Below, one piece after another: positions 58,645 through 64,000 of a DNA stretch of 64,000 bases. The notes under the pieces are model-generated. The model made no database searches. It was not told the DNA's origin and worked only from the letters and a program-made list of their open reading frames with translations. Source of the stretch: Streptomyces cyaneogriseus subsp. noncyanogenus (GTDB taxonomy: Bacteria; Actinomycetota; Actinomycetes; Streptomycetales; Streptomycetaceae). The DNA lies in contig NZ_CP010849.1 in NCBI RefSeq assembly GCF_000931445.1, positions 6,758,001 to 6,822,000 on the forward strand, given 5' to 3'. The position numbers were made by a program, and so were the translations under genes. Every line of letters starts with the position of its first letter. Positions within the stretch are counted from its first letter, which is position 1.

Positions 58645-59978
58645 CGTCGCTCCAGAGCGCGGTCGGTGAGAACTCCGGCACAGCCGGTGTACCGGGACGG
58701 GTCGGTGAGCCCGTCGAGGTCGAGGCCGGTGTCGTGCAGCTCCGGTTCCTCGGCGAGCAGGTCGCCGAGGGCGCGGCCCTCGGCGAAGGCCCGCCGGGCG
58801 AGCCCGGTCAGCAGGGCCTTGGCGCGGGCCCGTCCGAGGACGGGAGCCAGCTCGGCGGAGAGCCGCTCGGACACGACCAGCCCGTGGGTGAGGTCGAGGT
58901 GGGCGCGCATGACCTCGGGCCGCACCCGCAGCCCCTCGGCCAGTTCGGCGGCGTCGCGGGCGGCGCCGCCGGCCAGCCGGAGCAGGTCCCGCAGGGGCTC
59001 CCACTCGGCGTGCCAGGCGCCGGCCGGCCGCTCGTCCTCGGCGGCCAGCGAGCCGTACAGCGTGGCGGCGAGCTGCGGGGCCCGCCGGGCCGCTGCCGCG
59101 ATCAGTGTGGAGCGCACGGGGTTGGCCTTGTGCGGCATCGCCGACGAGCCGCCGCCGCTGCCCTCGGCCACCTCGCCGGTCTCGGTGCGGGACAGCACCA
59201 GCACATCCGCGGCGATCTTGCCGAGCGCCCCGGTGGTGAGGGCGAGGCACCCGGCGAGGTCGGCGACGGGTGTGCGCAGGGTGTGCCACGGCAGCAGCGG
59301 GGCCGCCAGGCCCAGTTCACGGGCGTACGCGGCCGGCAGCGCGGCCGGGTCCGGGGCGCCGTACGCCCCGAAGGCCGCCAGGGTGCCCGCCGCGCCGCCG
59401 AGCTGGGCGGGCAGGGCGCCGCGCACGGCGGCGACGCGGTCCCGGGCGTCGAGGACGAGCGACCGCCACCCGGCGGCCTTCAGCCCGAACGTCGTCGGCA
59501 CGGCGTGCTGGGTGAGCGTCCGGCCGGGCATCACGGTGTCGCGGTGCTCGGCGGCCAGGGCGGCCAGCGCCCGCCCGGTGCGCTCCAGGTCGGCCACGAT
59601 CAGGTCCAGGGTGCGGGCGGCGACCAGCATCGTCGCCGTGTCCAGGATGTCCTGGCTGGTCGCGCCCCGGTGGACGTAGGGGCCGTACTCCTCGCCGACC
59701 GCCTTCGTCAGGTCGGCAACGAGCGGGATCACCGGATTGCCGCCGCCGCGGGCCCGTTCGGCCAGCGAGGCGGTGTCGAAGCGGGCCGGGTCGGCGGCCT
59801 CGGTCACCGCCGTCGCCGCCCGCGCCGGTGCCAGCCCGAGCGCGGCCTGGGCGCGGGTGAGGGCCGCCTCCGCCTCCAGCAGCGCCCCCAGATACGCGCT
59901 GTCGCTGGTGGCACCGGCGGCCGGGGAGCCCGCCCACCCGGGGGCGAGCAGGCTGTCACCGGATACTGCTGATGTCAC
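58641..59978 (-). CDS. pcaB: 3-carboxy-cis,cis-muconate cycloisomerase
   Basis: This 445-residue member of the fumarase/aspartase superfamily cyclises carboxymuconate to 4-carboxymuconolactone. S-S-A-M-P-H-K-A-N-P-V is the signature loop (residues about 275-285); T-S-Q-D-I and H-A-V-P-T supply conserved residues. Bacterial-type length. It overlaps pcaG by four bases. Confidence 0.92.
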   Translation of the reverse strand: MTSAVSGDSLLAPGWAGSPAAGATSDSAYLGALLEAEAALTRAQAALGLAPARAATAVTEAADPARFDTASLAERARGGGNPVIPLVADLTKAVGEEYGPYVHRGATSQDILDTATMLVAARTLDLIVADLERTGRALAALAAEHRDTVMPGRTLTQHAVPTTFGLKAAGWRSLVLDARDRVAAVRGALPAQLGGAAGTLAAFGAYGAPDPAALPAAYARELGLAAPLLPWHTLRTPVADLAGCLALTTGALGKIAADVLVLSRTETGEVAEGSGGGSSAMPHKANPVRSTLIAAAARRAPQLAATLYGSLAAEDERPAGAWHAEWEPLRDLLRLAGGAARDAAELAEGLRVRPEVMRAHLDLTHGLVVSERLSAELAPVLGRARAKALLTGLARRAFAEGRALGDLLAEEPELHDTGLDLDGLTDPSRYTGCAGVLTDRALERR

Positions 59979-60580
59979 TGGAACTCCAGGAAGACCGTCT
60001 CGCCTTCGCCCTGAAGGCGGATGTCGAAACGGTACGTGCGGTTGCCCTCGTCGTCGGCGATCAGCGTGCCGCGCCGTTCCTCCTCCACCCGGGACAGCAG
60101 CGGGTCGGCGGCGAGCGCCGCCTCGTCGCCGGGCAGGTAGATCCGGGTGAACAGGTGCACCAGCAGACCGCGCGCGAAGACGCAGAGACTCAGGTACGGG
60201 GCGTTGGCGCCGCGCGCCCCCGGGCGCAGCGTGCGCGCGTACCAGTGGCCGTCGGCGTCGGTCTGGATCCGCCCGAATCCGGTGAACTCCACGCCGTTGC
60301 GCCCGAGGAAGCCGCCGGTGGCCGGGTCCCGGCGCATCGAGCCGTCCGCCGTGGGCAGGTTGCCGTCCGGGTCGGGCCCCCAGACCTCCAGCAGCGCGTC
60401 CGGCAGGGGCTTGCCCTCACCGTCGTACACATACCCGTGCACGGTGATCGTCTCGGGGTGGCCGAGGGGCGCGATCTCCTCACCGCCGCGGAAGGGCAGC
60501 GCGTATCCGTAGAACGGGCCGACCGTGTGCGACGGCGTGGGCAGCACGTTCTCCGGGCTGCTCGTGTCGATCTTCGTCAT
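59975..60580 (-). CDS. pcaG: Protocatechuate 3,4-dioxygenase alpha subunit
   Basis: This 201-residue subunit pairs with PcaH to split the ring of protocatechuate with oxygen. T-V-G-P-F-Y-G-Y-A, L-L-E-V-W-G-P-D-P and F-A-R-G-L-L-V-H-L-F-T-R-I-Y are typical. It lacks the iron ligands, which lie in PcaH. It lies 6 bases after pcaH. Confidence 0.93.
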   Translation of the reverse strand: MTKIDTSSPENVLPTPSHTVGPFYGYALPFRGGEEIAPLGHPETITVHGYVYDGEGKPLPDALLEVWGPDPDGNLPTADGSMRRDPATGGFLGRNGVEFTGFGRIQTDADGHWYARTLRPGARGANAPYLSLCVFARGLLVHLFTRIYLPGDEAALAADPLLSRVEEERRGTLIADDEGNRTYRFDIRLQGEGETVFLEFQ

Positions 60581-60586
60581 GGCGGG

Positions 60587-61360
60587 TCAGCGTCCTTCTT
60601 CCATCCAGGTGGCGTGCGGGCCGTCGAGCACGATGTCCCAGTGGTAGCCGAGGGAGAACTCCGGCACCGACAGGCTGTGGTCGTACGTCGCCACCAGCCG
60701 CTGCCGGGCGGCGTCGTCCGTCACCGACCGCAGGATCGGGTCGTACGGGAACAGCGGGTCGTTCGGGAAGTACATCTGTGTCACCAGCCGCTGGGTGAAC
60801 GCCGAGCCGAAGACCGAGAAGTGGATGTGGGCCGGGCGCCAGGCGTTGACGTGGTTGCGCCACGGGTAGGGGCCAGGCTGGATGGTGGTGAACCGGTAGA
60901 AGCCGTCGTCGTCGGTGAGGGTGCGGCCCACGCCGGTGAAGTTCGGGTCGAGCGGGGCGTCGTGCTGTTCGCGCTGGTGGGCGTAGCGGCCCGCCGAGTT
61001 GGCCTGCCAGATCTCCACGAGCTGGCCGCGCACCGGGCGGCCGTCGCGGTCGAGCAGCCGGCCGGAGACGGTGATGCGCTCGCCGATCGGCTCGCCGGTG
61101 TGCTGCCGGGTCAGGTCGTTGTCGATCTCGGTGATGTCCCGCTCCCCGAAGGCGGGGGAGGACAGCTCCACCAGCTCCGGGTCCTTGGTGACGTCGATCG
61201 CGACGGGCGGCTGCTTGGGGTGGCGCAGCACCGAGGAGCGGTACGGGGCGTAGTCGCGGCGCGGGTGGTGCTCGACCGGCCCGCCGTCGGCGACCCGCTT
61301 CTCGTACGCGGCGTGCTCGGCCGCGATCTCCGCGTCGATGTCCTGCTGGGTGAGAGTCAT
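60587..61360 (-). CDS. pcaH: Protocatechuate 3,4-dioxygenase beta subunit
   Basis: This 257-residue subunit carries the non-heme Fe(III). G-R-Y-A-H, W-R-P-A-H-I-H-F-S-V-F-G and the following Tyr region (M-Y-F-P-N-D-P-L) contain the conserved Tyr and His ligands. G-Q-L-V-E-I-W-Q-A-N is the core strand. It converts protocatechuate to beta-carboxy-cis,cis-muconate. ATG at 61360, 34 bases after pcaF. Confidence 0.94.
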   Translation of the reverse strand: MTLTQQDIDAEIAAEHAAYEKRVADGGPVEHHPRRDYAPYRSSVLRHPKQPPVAIDVTKDPELVELSSPAFGERDITEIDNDLTRQHTGEPIGERITVSGRLLDRDGRPVRGQLVEIWQANSAGRYAHQREQHDAPLDPNFTGVGRTLTDDDGFYRFTTIQPGPYPWRNHVNAWRPAHIHFSVFGSAFTQRLVTQMYFPNDPLFPYDPILRSVTDDAARQRLVATYDHSLSVPEFSLGYHWDIVLDGPHATWMEEGR

Positions 61361-61394
61361 GGGGATTCCTGTGCGCTTCCTGGCATGGGAGAAC

Positions 61395-62597
61395 CTAGCG
61401 TTCGAGGACGAGGGCGAGGCCCTGGCCGACGCCGATGCAGAGGGTGGCGACGCCGATGCCGGAGCCCTTGCGGGCGAGCTGGTGGGCGAGGGTGCCGGCC
61501 AGGCGGGCGCCGGAGGCGCCGAGCGGGTGGCCGAGGGCGATGGCGCCGCCCTGGGGGTTGAGGATCGCCGGGTCGAACTCGGGCCACTCGGCCACACAGC
61601 CCAGCACCTGGGCGGCGAACGCCTCGTTGAGCTCCAGCACGTCCAGGTCGGCGAAGGTCCGGCCGGCCTTGGCCAGCGCCCGGTTGACCGCCTCGACGGG
61701 CGCGAGGCCGAAGTAGTCGGGGTCGACGGCGTGCACGCCGGTCGCCGAGATCCGGGCCAGCGGCTCGCGGCCGGTGGCCTTCAGGCCCTCCTCGTCCACC
61801 AGGAGCAGGGCGGCGGCACCGTCGTTGAGCGGGGAGGCGTTGCCGGCGGTGACCGTGCCGTTCTCCTTGCGGAAGGACGGCTTGAGCCTGGCCATGGCGT
61901 CCAGGGAGGCGTCGGCCCGGACGGACTCGTCGGCGGCGAAGACGACCGGGTCGCCCTTGCGCCGCGGGATCGTGACGGGCGCCAGCTCGGCGTCGAAGAG
62001 GCCCGCCTGCTGGGCCGCGGCGGCCTTGCGGTGCGAGGCGAGGGCGAACTCGTCCTGCTGCTCCCGGCCGATCTTGTGCTTGTCGGCGATCAGTTCCGCG
62101 GACTCGCCGAGCGGGATGGTCCACCGCGGCTCCATCCTCGGGTTGACCATGCGCCAGCCGAGGGTGGTGGAGTACAGCTCGGTGTGGCCGGCCGGGAACG
62201 GCTTGTCGCTCTTGGGCAGCACGTAGGGCGCGCGGGTCATGGACTCGACGCCGCCCGCGACGGCGATGGAGGCGTCGCCGCAGGCGATGGCGCGGGCCGC
62301 CTGGATGACGGCCTCCAGGCCGGAGGCGCACAGCCGGTTGACCGTCACGCCCGGCACGCTGGTGGGCAGCCCGGCGAGCAGGGCGGCCATGCGGCCGACG
62401 TTGCGGTTCTCCTCGCCGGCGCCGTTGGCGTTGCCGAAGTAGACGTCCTCGACGCGGGCGGGGTCCAGGTCCGGGGTGCGGGCGAGGAGTTCGCGGATGG
62501 CGTGCGCGGCCAGGTCGTCGGGGCGCACGCTCGCGAGGGCGCCGTTGTACCTGCCGATCGGGGTGCGGACGGCATCGACGAGGTAGACGTCCTTCAC
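61395..62597 (-). CDS. pcaF: Beta-ketoadipyl-CoA thiolase
   Basis: This 400-residue thiolase cleaves beta-ketoadipyl-CoA into succinyl-CoA and acetyl-CoA, the last step. N-R-L-C-A-S-G-L-E-A-V contains the acylated Cys near 90. G-H-P-L-G-A-S-G-A-R and the terminal C-I-G-V-G-Q-G supply the His and second Cys. GTG start overlaps the pcaJ stop by four bases. Confidence 0.94.
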   Translation of the reverse strand: MKDVYLVDAVRTPIGRYNGALASVRPDDLAAHAIRELLARTPDLDPARVEDVYFGNANGAGEENRNVGRMAALLAGLPTSVPGVTVNRLCASGLEAVIQAARAIACGDASIAVAGGVESMTRAPYVLPKSDKPFPAGHTELYSTTLGWRMVNPRMEPRWTIPLGESAELIADKHKIGREQQDEFALASHRKAAAAQQAGLFDAELAPVTIPRRKGDPVVFAADESVRADASLDAMARLKPSFRKENGTVTAGNASPLNDGAAALLLVDEEGLKATGREPLARISATGVHAVDPDYFGLAPVEAVNRALAKAGRTFADLDVLELNEAFAAQVLGCVAEWPEFDPAILNPQGGAIALGHPLGASGARLAGTLAHQLARKGSGIGVATLCIGVGQGLALVLER

Positions 62598-63238
62598 TTC
62601 ACGCCCTCCCTGGTGGTGATCCTGGCGTCGGTCTTGGCGGCGATCTCGTCCGCGGTGACCCCGGGAGCCGTCTCGACCAGCATGAGTCCGTCCTCGGTGA
62701 CGTCCAGGACGCCGAGGTCGGTGATGATCCGGTTCACGCACGCCCGGCCGGTCAGCGGCAGCGTGCACCGCTGGACGATCTTGGGGCTGCCGTCCTTGGC
62801 GGTGTGGGTCATCACGACGATGACCGTGCGGGCGCCGTGGACGAGGTCCATCGCGCCGCCGATGCCGGTGATCATCTTCCCCGGCACGGCCCAGTTGGCG
62901 AGGTCGCCACCCGCCGAGACCTGCATCGCGCCGAGCACCGCGACGTCGATGTGCCCGCCGCGGATCATCCCGAAGGACAGCGCCGAGTCGAAGAAGGAGG
63001 CGCCGGGCAGGACCGTGACGGTCTCCTTGCCCGCGTTGATCAGGTCCGGGTCGACCTGCTCCTCGGTGGGGTAGGGGCCGGTGCCCAGGATGCCGTTCTC
63101 GGACTCCAGGGTGACCTCGACGCCGGCCGGGAGGTGGTTCGGGATCAGCGTCGGCAGGCCGATGCCGAGGTTGACGTACTGGCCGTCGCGCAGCTCCCGG
63201 GCGGCCCGCGCGGCCATCTCTTCGCGTGTCCAGGCCAT
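62594..63238 (-). CDS. pcaJ: 3-oxoadipate CoA-transferase beta subunit
   Basis: This 214-residue class I CoA-transferase subunit carries E-S-E-N-G-I-L-G with the catalytic Glu near residue 46 and N-L-G-I-G-L-P-T. With PcaI it moves CoA from succinyl-CoA to beta-ketoadipate. It overlaps pcaI by one base and is coupled to pcaF. Confidence 0.93.
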   Translation of the reverse strand: MAWTREEMAARAARELRDGQYVNLGIGLPTLIPNHLPAGVEVTLESENGILGTGPYPTEEQVDPDLINAGKETVTVLPGASFFDSALSFGMIRGGHIDVAVLGAMQVSAGGDLANWAVPGKMITGIGGAMDLVHGARTVIVVMTHTAKDGSPKIVQRCTLPLTGRACVNRIITDLGVLDVTEDGLMLVETAPGVTADEIAAKTDARITTREGVK

Positions 63239-63993
63239 CAGGAACTCACCGTCCGCTTCTCGATCGGCTTGTGCGCCGCCTGCTCCGGCGTCAGCGCCAC
63301 CACCCGCTGTACGAAGATCCCCGGCAGGTGCACCGCGTCCGGGTCGATGTCGCCGGGTTCGACCAGCTCCTCCACCTCGGCGACGGTGACCTTGCCGGCC
63401 ATGGCGGCGAGGGGGTTGAAGTTCCGGGCGGACCTGGCGAAGACGAGGTTGCCGTGCCGGTCGCCCTTGGCCGCCCGCACCAGCGCGAAATCGGTGCGGA
63501 TGCCCCGCTCCAGCACGTACTCGGTGCCGTCGAACTCCCGCACCTCCTTGGCGGGCGAGGCCAGCGCGACGCCGCCCGCACCGTCGTAGCGCCAGGGCAG
63601 CCCGCCGTCGGCGACCTGGGTGCCGACCCCGGCGGGGGTGTAGAAGGCGGGGATGCCCGCTCCGCCGGCCCGCAGCCGCTCGGCCAGCGTGCCCTGCGGT
63701 ATCAGCTCCACCTCCAGCTCCCCGGCCAGGTACTGCCGCGCGAACTCCTTGTTCGCGCCGATGTAGGAGCCGGTCACCCGCGCGATCCGCCCGGCCGCCA
63801 GCAGCACCGCCAGCCCCGACTCCATCGCACCGCAGTTGTTCGACACCACCGACAGCCCGCCGACCCCGCGCTCGTACAGCGCCTGGATCAGCACGTTCGG
63901 CACACCGCTCAGCCCGAAACCGCCCACCGCCAGCGACGCGCCGTCCGGTACATCGGCCACCGCCTCCCCGGCCGTGGCGACCACCTTGTCCAT
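63238..63993 (-). CDS. pcaI: 3-oxoadipate CoA-transferase alpha subunit
   Basis: This 251-residue alpha subunit has G-G-F-G-L-S-G-V-P-N near residue 26 and the CoA-binding segment V-S-N-N-C-G. The ATG at 63993 is just inside the window; the promoter and any pcaV (MarR-type) repressor should lie to the right of base 64000. It is the first gene of the pca operon. Confidence 0.92.
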   Translation of the reverse strand: MDKVVATAGEAVADVPDGASLAVGGFGLSGVPNVLIQALYERGVGGLSVVSNNCGAMESGLAVLLAAGRIARVTGSYIGANKEFARQYLAGELEVELIPQGTLAERLRAGGAGIPAFYTPAGVGTQVADGGLPWRYDGAGGVALASPAKEVREFDGTEYVLERGIRTDFALVRAAKGDRHGNLVFARSARNFNPLAAMAGKVTVAEVEELVEPGDIDPDAVHLPGIFVQRVVALTPEQAAHKPIEKRTVSS

Positions 63994-64000
63994 CGAGAAG

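Overview
The window is high-GC DNA (about 70% or more) with strong G/C third-codon bias, many GTG/TTG starts and 1-8 base gene overlaps. Families such as OpcA, the MHS transporters, PcaL, CebR-type operators and DUF6221/DUF5047 point to a Streptomyces chromosome. From memory, the gene order of the second half resembles the S. coelicolor SCO6657-SCO6703 region; no comparison was run.

Positions 1 to about 13,709 are the right-hand part of an integrated siphovirus-like prophage. It holds a tail-tip/baseplate run (1-3906), a lysis cassette with amidase and small membrane proteins (3950-6219), a strong terminator, leftward early genes with an HTH protein, a DUF6221/tyrosine integrase operon (8166-9847) and accessory/regulatory genes including two GntR proteins. 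The prophage right end lies inside the 5' part of an MHS-family transporter gene, of which only about 34 codons remain. Four copies of the loxP-based 454 paired-end linker lie in this part. They split the integrase and create a false 181-bp duplication, so they are assembly artefacts and not biology.

Positions 13,879-17,691 are a quinate/shikimate catabolic locus: a TetR regulator, shikimate dehydrogenase, a 3-dehydroshikimate dehydratase fused to a VOC domain, and the broken transporter. Two similar 24-bp inverted repeats sit in front of the transporter and between the divergent genes. Positions 17,905-26,354 are a leftward carbon-metabolism operon tkt-tal-zwf-opcA-pgi-gnd.

Positions 26,510-57,491 are mixed: AraC, IclR and MarR regulators, an L,D-transpeptidase, a GH4 phospho-glycosidase, an ATP-grasp protein, a phosphoesterase/phosphopantetheinyl transferase pair, an XRE/ImmA pair beside a MmyB-type ligand-binding protein, a GH35 beta-galactosidase, a VanA/VanB-type demethylase, a cellulose-type LPMO with a CebR box, an RTX-repeat protein, two more MHS transporters, phospholipase C, an EamA/PAP2 pair with a TetR gene, an AnmK/DUF2510 reading-frame fusion and a large AAA+/TPR protein.

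Positions 57,517-63,993 carry the protocatechuate branch of the beta-ketoadipate pathway, pcaI-J-F-H-G-B-L, read leftward as one overlapping operon. Shikimate/quinate (via 3-dehydroshikimate) and vanillate (via VanAB) would both feed protocatechuate into this operon, so three separated loci form one route to succinyl-CoA and acetyl-CoA.
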